Of a DNA stretch of 64,000 nt, positions 23,740 to 35,487 are shown piece after piece. The position numbers were made by a program, and so were the translations under genes. Each line of letters opens with the position of its first letter. The first letter of the stretch is position 1. The stretch comes from Chloranthus sessilifolius (lineage: Eukaryota; Streptophyta; Magnoliopsida; Chloranthales; Chloranthaceae). Location: contig CM037596.1 of NCBI GenBank assembly GCA_021018995.1, positions 87,799,184-87,863,183 on the forward strand, given 5' to 3'. The notes below the pieces were generated by a model. The model worked only from the letters and a program-made list of their open reading frames with translations, did not search any database and had not been told where the DNA came from.

Positions 23740-25465
23740 TTCAATAATACCATGGAACAGTTTGATAAGATGGTGGCTATAGCCATGGATCAACAAACAA
23801 CTCAGATAAACCTGTCATTCGCCAAGGCCTTTGAAACAACTCTACACATTTTGCTTGGGAGGCTTTTAAACGAATGAAACCTCCAACTTTTGACAATATG
23901 GGAGACCTTTCATTATCAGAGGACTAGATAGTGGAGTTAGAAAATATATTTCAAGTGATGGCCCTACTGAAGACCAACAAATTGAGTGGGCCACATTCCA
24001 ATTGAAAGAAAATGCGACATTTTGTTGGAAGAATGTCTACTGACAGCGTGAATCCATTCGAGGTGCAAGAACCCTTGGACATGGGGTGAATTTGTCGATC
24101 TCTTCTAAAGAAGCAGAGTGATTGGGAACGTGAAGATCGAACAGCAGCGAAGAGGAAAACACAATTCTGAAATTTCGATCAATCGAATACTAATTTCAAT
24201 CGATCGAATGTCGACGGCGATATTTAATGTATGAATTTCAATCAATCGATTTTCAATTTTGATCGATCGAATTTCAATTTCGATCGATCGATTTTAAAAA
24301 TCGATCAATCGAAATCGTGTCGAGTTGTTTTAGAAGTTTAGTTTCGAACTTTTGTTTAGGGGTTTATTTGTCTTTTATTTAATATTCATTTTAGGGTTTT
24401 CTTTTATTGTAAGACCTCCTATAAAAGGTCCTTAAGGTAAACAATGTGATTAGTTGATTGATTAATGAATGAGAGCTTTTTCTTTATAAAGAGAGTTTTC
24501 TTCCCCGTGATGGGTTTGGTGTGAGACCAAGGGAGTGATTCCCATATATCTTCTTTATCCTTGTCATCAATTTGCTTGTTCGATTATATTGCTATTTCTC
24601 GATCTATGTTTGCTTCCCTAAACCTTAGCCTAATTGTTTCCTTTCAATCCCAAAACCTAAACCTTTTGAATTCCTAAACTAAACAAAGCCAATACCCTTT
24701 TCCAAACCATAAACCAATCTGAAAACCATAAGCCTATTGCAAACCATAAATCTCTTTCACAACCCAATTTGAAATCCGTGAATCTACATTGGACTGAAGA
24801 CGAGCGCTTAAGCCTGGAAAAGCTAGAGTCCTATCTTTAGGCCAATCTTGCCTCGACTCTAAACGTACTTGCGCATCGGACTGGACCGTATCTAGATCTT
24901 GTGTGATCTACCCATCAAAATTTTGTAAACCCTAAACGTATCAAAGATAATTTTGCGATTAAACTTGAGTTAATTTAATTAATTTTGGCAAAATCTGCAT
25001 TAAAATCATATTCACGCATTTTAGGGTTGTTGTCCCGCGTCACAGAGTTTCTTTACCTCCAACAAGGATCCAGCATAGTCCTTGAGTACGAGCGATTTTC
25101 ACCAAATTGACATGATTTGCCATACTTGCTAGCCACTGGGTAGTAGAAGGCTAGACAATTCTAGAATGGGCTACGTCCTGGGATCAAGAATAGAGTAACA
25201 ATGCTTAGATTACCCACCATGGGGGAAGTCGTCGAAAGAGCAAAGATAGTTGAACAGTGCTCCATGGACTTCCGATAACAACAAATGGAACGGGGTAAAA
25301 GAAAAAATGCATACAAAGAGTCCAGGCAGCCGCCCAACTCCCTATAATAGAAGCCCAAGCAAGCATATCAACTCCTTTCACCATGGACTCTCTCAAAAGT
25401 CATTGTCTAAGGCATCAGTGGCTGCAATTAATTCATCCCGACGTTATCCAGGTTGTCAGAATTAA
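23740..25465 (+). pseudogene. E9 gag remnant (gypsy), split by solo LTR E10
   Basis: Readable in shifting frames: AMDQQTTQINLSFAKAF (23785-23830), FKRMKPPTFDNMGD (23866-23910), VELENIFQVM (23935-23962) and WATFQLKENATF-like text (23990-24017). After E10 (25043 onwards) it continues with matches to the Gag region ending ...TMGEVVERAKIVE (25208-25250). At least six stops or frameshifts. No zinc knuckle, protease or pol was found. Gag proteins of this family form the cytoplasmic particle; this copy cannot. Confidence 0.7.
24119..25042 (+). repeat. E10: solo chromovirus LTR, 924 bp, with target duplication
   Basis: TGATTGGGAACGTG ... TGTCCCGCGTCA, flanked by CAGAG (24114-24118 and 25043-25047). 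Same LTR type as E3, with an array of GATCGATC palindromes (24175-24320) and a TATA-like box CTATAAAAGG near 24419. The internal region was lost by LTR-LTR recombination. Confidence 0.92.
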
Positions 25466-26551
25466 GCCGTACAAACTTGTAGACCTTCGTGAGATTTATA
25501 AAGCTCGTGAAGACACGTCGGCCTAATTCTATCCTGAAGGTCCTTTAAATAGAGTCGAAGATGACGACTTGAAACTGAAAAAACAGTTTCGAGTATAAAA
25601 GTGAGCACAGACCAGTGACTTCCAATGGCTATAACTTTCGCTATCCTCACTCAAATGAGGTGTCGTGTGCTTGAGGTGGAAGATCTTTCCAAGATCTTCA
25701 ACATTCATGTTTTGACCTCTAGCCAATTATGAATCAAAGACCCTTGAAAACAGTGCCCAAGATTTGGACCTAAGTAGTGTTTTAATGGCTTAAATGACTT
25801 GCAACTTGTTATTTATGACCTCCAACATATACCATAGAGTTATTAAGATATTACACCCTATAACATGAATTTGGTCCCATTGTTCGTCTATTTGGCTTTC
25901 ATGCCTGTACGCATATATAATATAATAGAGTGGATTACTATAATACACATTTACTTTATTTTTTTTCACTTTTCCTATTATTGGAGCAAAAGTGAGGGAC
26001 AGAATAATTTTATGTTCTGATGCTTGTCTTTAAGCTGTTCACTATCCTTATAATGTATAATCTATTAACTAGAGACTTCCATACTGGTGTTGTATTAAGC
26101 ACTTCAGTTTAAAATGTCAAAGTTGTATCTTTGAATTAACATGTGTGGCATAACCTGCCATGGTTCCATTTAACTGTCTCCTCACTGATTTCTGCTGAAG
26201 ACATGGACCTATTAAGAGCAAAGGGAAAGTATTTTTAGCTGATATATCTTCCAATTGACCAGTATTTACTCAAAGCATCCAGAACATAATGACCTCGAAA
26301 TAGTTAACTTGACGGAGTGGCCCTCATGACTCGTATGTGTAATGATATTTTTAGCAGATGTGCAAACGATGAAACAAAAGGAAGGTAACAGCAGGGCAGG
26401 GAGAAAACTAATACATGACCTGTGCTATATAGGATTCGAGAATACATTCTTGAAATCATTTTCTTATCACATTCGAAACACCAACAGTGTCTTCTTCAAA
26501 ATGTTGCCTCCCCATTTCTAGCACCTCGGTACGCTTATAAGGGCTGAACTA
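25466..26551. other. Unassigned sequence between E9 and E3
   Basis: 25470-25770 looks like moderately GC-rich retroelement sequence without a clear frame. 25770-26551 is AT-rich and may be original intron. No gene recognised. Confidence 0.4.
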
Positions 26552-26743
26552 TGATCCCCGAAACCCTAAACCTGTTTTGAAGCCTAAATCACACAAGCCA
26601 ATACCCTTTCTAAACCATAAACCGATCTCAAAGTCATAAATCGTTTACAAACCCTAATACCCTTTTACAACCCAATTTGGAATCCGTGAATCTACATTTG
26701 ACCGAAGACGAGCGCCTAATCCTAGAAAAGCTAAAGTACTATC
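26552..26743 (+). repeat. E3 5' LTR, left fragment
   Basis: Matches 35095-35283 of the E3 3' LTR (TGATCCCCGAAA..., CACAAGCCAATACC, ACCGAAGACGAGCGCCTAAT). Truncated on the left. Confidence 0.85.
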
Positions 26744-27284
26744 TGACGCAGGACAACAACCCTAAAATGCGGAATATGATTTTTTATGCAATTTAGCCGA
26801 AATTAAATAAAATAATTCAAGTTTAATCACAAAACTATCTTAAGATACCTTAGGGTTGGAGAATTTTGATGAGTAGATCACACGAGATCCAGGTAGGGTC
26901 CAGTCCGATGCGCAAGTACTTTTAGATTTGAGGCGAGATCGGCCTAGAGATAGAACTCTAGCTTTTTCCAGACTTGGGCGTTCATCTTCGATCCGATGTA
27001 GATTCGCAGGTTCTAACTAGGGCTTTGGAAATAGGTGTACGATTTTGTAATGGGCTTATGGTTTGATTTATGGCTTAGAAAAGGGTTTTGGGCTCAATTT
27101 GATTTGGGATTCTGAAAGGGATTTATGATTTTAGGGATTAAGAAATCAATAGGTTAAGATGTAGGAGAAACAAGCAGGGATCAATAAGGCAAAAATCCAA
27201 AGAAAACAGTGATAGATAATAGAGAAAATAACAATGGCTTTTGGGAATCACTCCCTTTCTTTTTTTTCTTGACGTTCCCCGTCA
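26744..27284 (-). repeat. E2 3' LTR, internally deleted (541 bp)
   Basis: Matches the 5' LTR except that about 210 bases are missing at the point AATCACTCCCTT/TCTTTTTTTTCTTG (27248-27270), removing the palindrome and TATA part of U3. Confidence 0.9.
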
Positions 27285-27308
27285 TTCTCCTCCACTCAAA
27301 ATGTTTCA

Positions 27309-30300
27309 TCACCGATGAAACACGCATGTAGTACTCGGACTCGGGCTCCCTCTCCTCTTCTTTTGACGCCGGTAGAAACGATGTGGTCCGAATCCAATGT
27401 CCATGTATGTGGCGTCCCCATCAATTCCCCTGGACCAAAAAGGTGTCATCACAGATGAAACGCGCTCGTGGTAGATGACTAGCAAGTCGGGGTTCAAGCG
27501 GCGAACTTCATTCTCATGGACCCAAGTGTTTTCGGACTCGGGTTTGCCGACCCATTTAACCAAGTATTTCTGGAATCCCCCGTCCTGTGTAGAGACGGCA
27601 TGATCGCTAATTATATCTTCTATCTCATCTGATCTCTGTCTGCGTGGGGAAGGAAGAGGTATAGGTTGCAAGGTTGGATTAGGGCTGGGACTAGGGGGTG
27701 GCTAGAGTGGGTTTTCAGGAGGTGGGGTGAAACCCAAGTAAGGAACCATGTCCTCCACATTGAACGTTGAACTAACCCCCGGACCTGGAGGAAGCTCGAG
27801 CATGTATGCATTAGGACCACTCTTAGCCAAAATTCTAAAAGGCTCAGCGCCTCGAGATTGGAGCTTCTATGCGGATCCCGCTGGGAGCCGCTCAGGCCTA
27901 ACCCGGACCATCACATAATCACCCACGTTAAATTCTTTAGAACGCCTGTGAGCATCTGCCTCAAAAGGACTATGAATATGTTGTGCAAATGCATCGGCAG
28001 ACTCTGACACTCTATGGGATGCTGACATGGGGATCAAATCTAATGGGGTCCTAGGCCTATGACCATGCACTACCTCAAAATGACTCATGCCTGTGGACCT
28101 ATTGACAGAATTATTATATGCAAACTCAGTTGTGGGTAAGATGGTATCCCAGGTCCTAACATGATCACCGACAAGACTACGAAGGAGATTCCCAAGGCTC
28201 CTATTGGTGCTTTCAGTTTGGCCATCCGTTTGAGGGTGGTAAGCTGTTGAGAATTGGAGCAATGTGCCCATCATGTGCCAAAGGGTCTTCCAAAAATAAC
28301 TAGTGAATTTAACATCCCTATCAGACACAATGGTTTTGGGCAACCCATGAAGACGCACTACCTCCGCGAAAAATAGTTTAGCAATATGAGATGCATCGGA
28401 GGTTTTGGAACAAGGAATGAAGTGGGCCATTTTGGAAAATCAGTCCACTACGACATAGATGGAGTCGTGCTTCCTAGGGGTCTTAGGAAGTCCAAGCACA
28501 AAATCCATGGAGAGGTCTTGCCACGGTGTGTGTGGGTAATTTAGTAAAAGGAGTGTACAAGCCGGTATTTTTTCGGTCTGCTTTACACTTTCAAGTGCTT
28601 GTATAATGTTTGACAACCCGAGGACATCTCTCATCAAAGTTAGGGCCAACCAAGAAGGTAACTTCCTCTACGAAGCGCAATAGCTTTATTACTCAAATGT
28701 CCGGCCATCCCTCCAAAGATGTAACTCCCAAATGAGAAAAGTCAATGAATGAAGTGCGAGGATGCAAAGTACGATCGCTTTTAAACAAGTACCCATCCTG
28801 GATGGTGTACACAGAGTGTGTGCTAATCGGGTTACTAAGAAGAGCAATGTACTCAACCCCAAAATCTGGGCACTCGGGGTACTCATCCTTTAACTTTTCG
28901 AACCCGACGACCTTGGTGCTCAATGTGCGCAAAGTCACCACTCGCCGACTAAGTGCATCAGCGGCCCTATTTTCAAAGACCAGACCTTTATGCTTTAACA
29001 CTAATGTGAACCCTTGAAGGTACTCCACCCACTTCGTGCCTTGGGTTCAACTTCTTCGTGAAGCAAGAAAGCGAAGGCTTCATGGTCGAGAACAAAGACA
29101 AATTCGCGGTCCTAAGGTAATGTTTCCAATACCAAAGAGATCGAACGACCGCATAGAACTCCTTGTCATAGGTGGAGTATTTTTGCTTCGCCTCGTTAAG
29201 TATTTCGCTAAAATAGGCCACAGGGTGACCCTCTTGGCTAAGCACTCCTCCTATGCCTACACCCGATGCGTCGCATGCAACTTCAAAAACTTTGGAAAAG
29301 TCCTAAGAATCGCATGACTAAAAGCGCTACTCATTCGTTGTTTGATCTCTAAGAAGGCTTTTGTCGCCGCCCCATTTAAAATCCCCTTTTTCATGCAATC
29401 TGTAATTGGGGCCATAATGGTGTAAAGTTAAGCCATGGAAGCTGCGAACATCGTGTATGTTCTTAGGTTCGGGCCACTCCACAATGGCACTCACCTTTTC
29501 AGGGTCCGCGAGCATTCCATTGGCCGAGATAATGAATCCCAAGAAGACAACAGAATGTAGCATGAAAGTGCACTTCTTGAGATTGGCAAACAACTTTTCG
29601 CCCTTGAGGGTGTCACAAACCAGCCTAAGGTGGGTCAAGTGTTGATCCTTGCCGTGACTATAGATCAAGATGTCATCGAAATAAACAACAAGGAATTTGC
29701 CTAGAAACGGCCTCAACACTTGGTCATGAGTCGCATGAAAGTACTCGGGGCATTAGAAAGCCCAAAAGGCATAACCATCCACTCATAAAGACCATCTTTA
29801 GTCTTAAAGGCGGTTTTCCACTCATCACCGGGGCGGATGCGAACTTGATGGTAGCCACTCTTAAGGTCTATCTTTGAAAAGATAGTGGCACCAACCATCA
29901 TGTCGAGCATGTCATCGAGCCTTGGTATGGGAAACCGATACTTAACGGTAATCTTATTGATTGCACGGCTATACACACACATGCGCCACGTACCATCTTT
30001 CTTAGGAGTGAGTAGGCACGACACTGCTCAAACTCTCTCTTGGATGAACCCCTTCTGAAGGAGCTCATTGACTTGCCGAGTCAACTCGGCATGCTCAACC
30101 GGATTCAACCTATAGCGGGGCAGGTTCGGTAAAGTAGATCCGGGAACCAAGTCTATTGCGTGTTGGATATCACGCAGAGGAGAGAGTTCGTTTGGTAAGT
30201 CTTCAGGGAAGACATCCGTAAACTCTTTTAAAATTGGCTTAACCTCCTGGGGACACTCGCTCACCGACTCGAGAGCACTCTCTACGGTGACAACTACGTA

Positions 30301-31965
30301 CACCACACTCTCATCTAACGATGCTTTCTCGAATTCAGAAGGACTCACAATATTAATTGCTTTAGAAGACTCGCCCTTCTTCTCGACTTTGTTGGTCGAT
30401 GGTGCTTTGGGAGGCAAAGGTTGTAAAGTAATATTCTTGCGCCCTTATGCATGAACGTGCATATGTTTGATCGACCATAAAGAGTCACGTCCATGTCGTA
30501 AACCCACGGCCTTCCCAAAATGATATGACCCACATCCATAGGCACCACATCACACCATAAGGTGTCCGAATAAGAACCTAACTGAATCGGTACACGACAC
30601 CTTTTCGACATGAGAATAGATGAAGAATTGACCCATGCGACCTTATAAGGTCTCGGGTGGGCTTCAGGTGTAAGCCCTAAGCGGCGTACGACATGAGTTG
30701 ATATTACGTTAGTGCAACTACCGCTATCCACGATGACCCTACAATTCTTTTCACCAAATCTAGCAAATGTGTGGAAGTTGTTCTCCCTTCGCCAGTCATC
30801 CTTTTCATCCCGTTGAGGCTGTGCAAGGACACACCTCACAACTAAAGCATGACTAATAGCATCACCCCCCTCATCACTGGGTGTGCTAACCGGTTCAAAT
30901 ACTTCCTCTTCAACCACTACCTCACCATCATCCTCCTCTCCCTCAATAAAGAGAGTCCTTTGGGGTTCTCTCGTAGGGCATTGGGCGGCAAAGTGTCCCA
31001 TCCCATGACATTTATAGCATTTTACTTGAGAATTAACCCTTGAGGATTCTCCGCCTACACCTTTTCCCTTTTCAAACCTAGAATTGGTAGGGGCGGGTTG
31101 TGTAGGTTTGGAAGGAGGATTGAATCGTCCCTCACTGGATCGTTGGCTACTATATTGGGACTCGGTCCTCTTCACCACCGTAGTTTTCAAATACCGTTCG
31201 AGATCTTGCACAACGACATAGCATCTTTCAAGAGTTTCTATTGTGTGAGAAATCAACTCTTTCTGCAAATCAAGTCGCAATCCAGTGCGGAATCTAGAGA
31301 GAGTGATTTCAGGGTCTTCCGATACTTTTGCCCTCATCATGAATTCTTCGAATTTGGCAATGTAATCGGTCACGGGCATACCACCTTGGCGTAAGTTTTG
31401 CCACTGGTCGAGGAGGCGTTGGTGGTATGATAAAGGAACATACTTCTCAGTAAGTCGTTCCTTCATGTCGTCCCAACGGGTAATGGGAGGACAACCCGCG
31501 TTCACCCTAATGCGCTCAACATTGAGCCAGAAAAGCCGAGCTTGGCCAACCAACTTCATTTTTGCGAGTCTAACGCAACGGTCGTCATTCATGGCATACC
31601 AATCAAAGTGTTGGTCCATGTCAGAAAGCCAATCGAGGAAGACGATAGGGTCCATTCTTCCATCGAAAGTCGGAACCTCAACTCGGGCATTCTTAAGGAG
31701 TTGAACTTCCATAGTCATCTCTACGATGATCCCTACGGTTCCGGTTGTCTTGGCGACCATTACGTTCCAAGTGGGGACATTCACGCTCTTGGTGCTGATT
31801 TTCCAGCCCATCCATCGCTTCTAGTTGGTTGATTCGATCACGTAATCTATCATTACCAACTCCTAGGGATGTTTGGGCTTGCTCAATGGTATTCAAACGT
31901 GCACTAATCGCACCCAATTCTTCTCGCATAGCTCTAAGAGTATTAAGAACCTCATCCGAAGCCAT
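27309..31965 (-). pseudogene. E2 Gag-Pol with C-terminal chromodomain, few frameshifts
   Basis: Start at ATG 31965 (MASDEVLNTLRAMREE). Gag has a zinc knuckle CYKCHGMGHFAAQC (about 31025-30984) and runs in one 488-codon frame into protease VIVDSGSCTNVIS (near 30740). RT follows at 30417-29327 with intact motif [13 protein letters not shown] and box YFDDILIYS (near 29690). RNase H 29245-28690. Integrase has [23 protein letters not shown] and HPQTDGQTESTNRSLGNL, so all three acidic positions are present (28520-28190). The GPY/F part and chromodomain GGFQKYLVKWVGKPESENTW lie at 27570-27510; the frame ends at 27309, 25 bases before the 3' LTR. Relative to E1 it lacks about 20 residues before ADAHRR. 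Several frameshifts (near 31720, 30020, 29330, 28430, 27860) break it. Confidence 0.93.
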
Positions 31966-32081
31966 GGTGATCACAAGGTCTATTAGGGTTCTAATATGGC
32001 ATGCAATATGGACTCACAAAAAGAAAATAATGCAATAAAATAAGTGTGACAAACAAAATGCCCTAACCTAGAAAACCTAGG

Positions 32082-32093
32082 GCTCTGATACCA
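32082..32093 (-). promoter_or_regulatory. E2 primer binding site (tRNA-iMet)
   Basis: Reverse strand reads TGGTATCAGAGC, a perfect match, four bases inside the 5' LTR. Confidence 0.9.
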
Positions 32094-32097
32094 AAAC

Positions 32098-32850
32098 TGA
32101 TGCGGGACGACAACCCTAAAATGCGGAATATGATTTTTTTATGCAATTTAGCCGAAATTAAATAAAGTAATTCAAGTTTAATCACAAAACTATCTTAAGA
32201 TACCTTAGGATTGGAGAATTTTGATGAGTAGATCACACGAGATCCAGGTAGGGTCCAATCGATGCGCAAGTACTTTTAGATTTGAAGCAAGATCGGCCTA
32301 GAGATAGAACTCTAGCTTTTTTCCAGGCTTAGGCGTTCGTCTTCGATCCGATATAGATTCGCAGGCTCTAAGTAGGGCTTTGGAAATAGGTGTATGATTT
32401 TGTAATGGGCTTATGGTTTGATTTATGGTTTAGAAAAGGGTTTTGGGCTCTGTTTGATTTGGGATTCTGAAAGGGATTTGTGATTTTAGGGATTAAGAAA
32501 TCAATAGGTTAAGATGTAGGAGAAACAAGCAGGGATCAATAAGGCAAAAATCCAAAGAAGACAGTGATAGATAATAGAGAAAATAACAATAGCTTTTGGG
32601 AATCACTCCCTTGGCCTCACACCAAACCCATCTCAGGCAAAGAATATTCAAGCATAAAAGCATTCAAAATATTCAATAACTAATTAAAAAGTCTTTACAA
32701 GCCTCTATATATAGGCCATCAATAATTAAAATTCAAAATAAAGAGTTCTAATAGAAATAAAACACAAAAAGGGGGATAAATCACGGACGTCCGTCACTGT
32801 TCATCGTGAACAATAAAAAAAAAAAAAAAAATTATTGACGTTCCCCGTCA
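32098..32850 (-). repeat. E2 5' LTR (753 bp)
   Basis: On the minus strand TGACGGGGAACGTCAA ... CCCGCATCA. It contains ACGGACGTCCGT (32785-32796) and a TATA-like run (32706-32713). It starts at the second TGACGGGGA of the family, unlike E1. Confidence 0.92.
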
Positions 32851-32855
32851 CTATC

Positions 32856-33032
32856 TCTAGGCCGATCTCGCCTCGACTCTAAAGTACTTGCGCATCGGAC
32901 TAGACCCTATCTGGATCTCGTGTAATCTACCCCTAAAGGTATCAAAGATAATTTTGCGATTAAACTTGATTTAATTTCGGCAAAATCTGCATAAAATCAT
33001 ATTCCGCATTTTAGGGTCGTTGTCCCGCATCA
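32856..33032 (+). repeat. E3 5' LTR, right fragment
   Basis: Continues the left fragment after CTATC and ends TGTCCCGCATCA. A roughly 20-bp stretch near 32932 is missing relative to the 3' LTR. Confidence 0.88.
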
Positions 33033-33036
33033 GTTT

Positions 33037-33048
33037 TGGTATCAAAGC
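33037..33048 (+). promoter_or_regulatory. E3 primer binding site
   Basis: TGGTATCAAAGC, 11 of 12 to the tRNA-iMet complement. Confidence 0.82.
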
Positions 33049-33201
33049 CCTAGCTTTGCTAGGTTAGGGCATATTGTATGTCACTTTAATTTTCATTGCA
33101 TCTTCATTCAATTTTTATGTGTGCACGTCAAGTGTTTGACAAAATTCCTCATCCATTGTGGTTCATGTTTGCATGGCATTTAGCACTCGTGTTAGTAAGT
33201 C

Positions 33202-34526
33202 ATGTTCACCATGAGGCGATCGTGTCCAAATTCTTGGCAAAGTCTCACAAGTCGTGATGAAACTAGAGTTAGGGGATACCCTCATCATCGTGAACCCGAG
33301 TACGACCCTGCTGAAAAGTTTCTAAAATCTATTCCGAATGAGGTCCCAGATTTTGAGGGTACAACGAACCATAAAACCTTCATAGAGTGGTTGTCTAGTG
33401 TAGAAGAGTATTTTGATTGGTATGGCATATCAGATGAGTATAAAATTAGACTAGTGACAACAAAGTTTAAGGGTAATGTTGAGATTTTTTGGATTCATAT
33501 AGAACTCCGTGTTGAGTTTCATCGGACTAAACCCATCTCCACATGGGAGGATATGAAGGTGACACTTATTGAAAAGTATGTTCCTTTGACACACCGTCAC
33601 CTTCTACAGAGTTTGAGAACAAAGACAAATAAGTGTCCTGATTGTCTTAAGTGTCAAGGGTTCGGACACTTTGCATACCAATGTCCCACAAAATTTCCCA
33701 CTCTGAATTTATTGCCTAAAAGAGTGAGTCCTAAGGAGCCTGAGAATAAGGAAGTGGAAGAAGTGTACGACCCTCGTATCGTAATGAGTGAAGAGGAGAT
33801 GAAAGAAGCTGACGAAAGTCTAGTTTGTGTTGAAACGACCTCTATTTCCCTTGTGAGTAGTGATGTTGAGTCTCCCACACGTGAGTCAACCGAGTCACCC
33901 ACACAAAGAATCTACTGAGTCGCATATGCACGATTTGTTGGTGCCCATAGAACCCGGTGTGCACGAGTCCTTGTCGGTGGTAGAGTCGCATGCACAAGAG
34001 AGTATCGAGTCCATAAATACACTCACACATCATAGTCTCGAGCTGCATTCCGCTTCACATTCCGAGTCTTGTTGTGAGTCAAGTTTTGAGTCTCATTCTG
34101 CATTGCATGCCGAAATTAAACACAAGATTAATTCAAGCAACAATCACTACAAATTATCTGTCGATACTTCGCCTACCGAGAGTACATGGGTCAATGATGA
34201 AAGAGCTTGCCATTTGAGTTCTCATCATCCCGACTGATATCGTGATCACACTTCATCGGGGATGAATTCCTTCAAGTCCGGGAGAGTTGATGAGAAGCTT
34301 CAAAAATATTCGGTAGAATGGGTTGGCGAGCCAGGTTATCAGGTTCATCAAGGAGAGGTTTACCGTGTGCGTCCCATTACAATCAACCGAGATGCGTATC
34401 ATACGTCACCAAGAGCCGAGATTGTTTGGGCTAGTTGCAAGGAGTTCCACCATGCAAGTTCGGATACACTTGATCAGTACCGCGTGTGTGTTTCATCGGT
34501 GATGAAACATTTTGAGTGGAGGAGAA
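33202..34526 (+). pseudogene. E3 Gag fused to integrase tail and chromodomain-like end
   Basis: Gag part 33202-33800: KTFIEWLSSVEEYFDWYG, KTKFKGNVEIFW-like, TWEDMKVTLIEKYVPLTHRH, and zinc knuckle CLKCQGFGHFAYQC (33645-33690). Relative to E2 Gag, about 100 residues between YVPL and the knuckle are absent. A Ser/Glu/His-rich linker follows (SSDVESPTRESTESP, then ESIESINTLTHHSLELHSAS). It runs directly into AEIKHKINSSNNHYKLS, which in E1 precedes the integrase GPY/F module. The end (RVDEKLQKYSVEWVGEP, 34285-34335) resembles the chromodomain. Protease, RT, RNase H and the integrase core are absent. A frameshift near 33905 and a stop near 34237 break this copy. E5 has the same architecture. Confidence 0.82.
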
Positions 34527-35487
34527 TGACGGGGAACGACAAGATCAAACAGCAGCGAGAGGAAGAAACGATAAATTAAATTCGATCGATCGAATCATAT
34601 AATCAATCGATCGAAAATTTCGATCGATCGAAATTCAAATTCGATCGATCGAATGTCGACGACGATTTTCATAGAAATATGAAATTTCGATTGATCGATT
34701 TTCAATTCGATTGATCGAAATTTCAAATCGATCGATCAAATTCCAAATTGGATCGATCGAAATCGCGCCGAGAATTTTAGTTATTTTAGGAGTTTAATTT
34801 CAAACTTTTGTTTCAAGGGTTTATTTGTCTTTTATTTAATATTCGTTTTAGGGTATTCTTTTATTGTAAAACCTCCTATATAAGGTCTTTAAACAATGTA
34901 ATTAGGGGAGTTGATTGATTATTGAATGCTTTTATGTTTGAGTAATTTTTGCCTGAGATGGGTTTGGTGTGAGACCAAGGGAGTGATTCCCCCATATTTT
35001 CCTTATTGTTGTTATTGATTTGCGTGGTTTGCTTATATTTGATATCTCTAAATCTCTGCGTGCTTCTCTAGCCATAGCCTAATTCCTTCTTTGTGATCCC
35101 CGAAAACCTAAACCCGTTTTGAAGCTTAAATCACACAAGCCAATACCATTTCTAAACCATAAACTGATCTCAAAGTCATAAATCATTTACAAACCCTAAT
35201 TCCCTTTTACAACCATTTGGAATCTGTGAACCTACATCGGACCGAAGACGAGCGCCTAATCCTAGAAAAGCTAGAGTACTATCTCTAGGCCGATCTCGCC
35301 TCGACTCTAAAGTACTTGCGCATCGAACTAAACCCTATCTGGATCTCGTGTGATCTACCCATCAGAATTCTGGAAACCCTAAAGGTATCAAAGATAATTT
35401 TGCGATTAAAATTGATTTAATTTCATTAATTTCGGCAAAATCTGCATAAAATCATATTCCACATTTTAGGGTCGTTGTCCCGCGTCA
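34527..35487 (+). repeat. E3 3' LTR (961 bp)
   Basis: TGACGGGGAACGACAAG ... CCCGCGTCA after the polypurine-rich GAGTGGAGGAGAA. It holds an array of GATCGATC palindromes (34578-34762) and a TATA-like box CTATATAAGG at 34876-34885. Confidence 0.9.
34876..34885 (+). promoter_or_regulatory. TATA-like box of E3 3' LTR
   Basis: CTATATAAGG, also present in E7 (41249-41258) and as CTATAAAAGG in E10. Confidence 0.55.

Larger units (their letters stand above)
15788..25465 (+). mobile_element. E9: Tekay/Del-like gypsy remnant hosting E1 and E10
   Basis: The sequences flanking E1 (15788-15837 and 22391 onwards) join smoothly once E1 and one ATAAG are removed (...CCAAGATAAG-TTTAAGACACG...) and belong to an LTR ending GGTGTTACA at 23585. 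A primer site (23590-23601) and gag follow. The gag is itself split by solo LTR E10. Pol and the 3' LTR are missing. The left LTR start could not be placed. Confidence 0.6.
26744..32850 (-). mobile_element. E2: Ty3/gypsy chromovirus, 6.1 kb, minus strand, nested in the E3 LTR
   Basis: Duplication CTATC (26739-26743 and 32851-32855) with LTR termini TGACG.../...CGTCA. On the minus strand the order is 5' LTR (32098-32850), primer site (32082-32093), Gag-Pol with chromodomain and 3' LTR (26744-27284). It is younger than E3. Better preserved than E1 but still frame-shifted. It lies sense to the TPS gene. Confidence 0.95.
26552..35487 (+). mobile_element. E3: non-autonomous chromovirus derivative, 5' LTR interrupted by E2
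   Basis: Pieces: truncated 5' LTR 26552-26743, E2 insertion, rest of the 5' LTR 32856-33032, primer site, Gag/integrase-tail region and 3' LTR 34527-35487. The two halves of the 5' LTR join at the duplicated CTATC to give the same sequence as 35279-35283 and its flanks in the 3' LTR. The first 560-odd bases of the 5' LTR are missing, so the target duplication cannot be checked. Confidence 0.85.

Noticed and set aside
26160..26235. Open minus-strand stretch with splice-like ends (SMSSAEISEETVKWNHG)
   Set aside because: It lies between two contiguous TPS exons, is short and has no known match.
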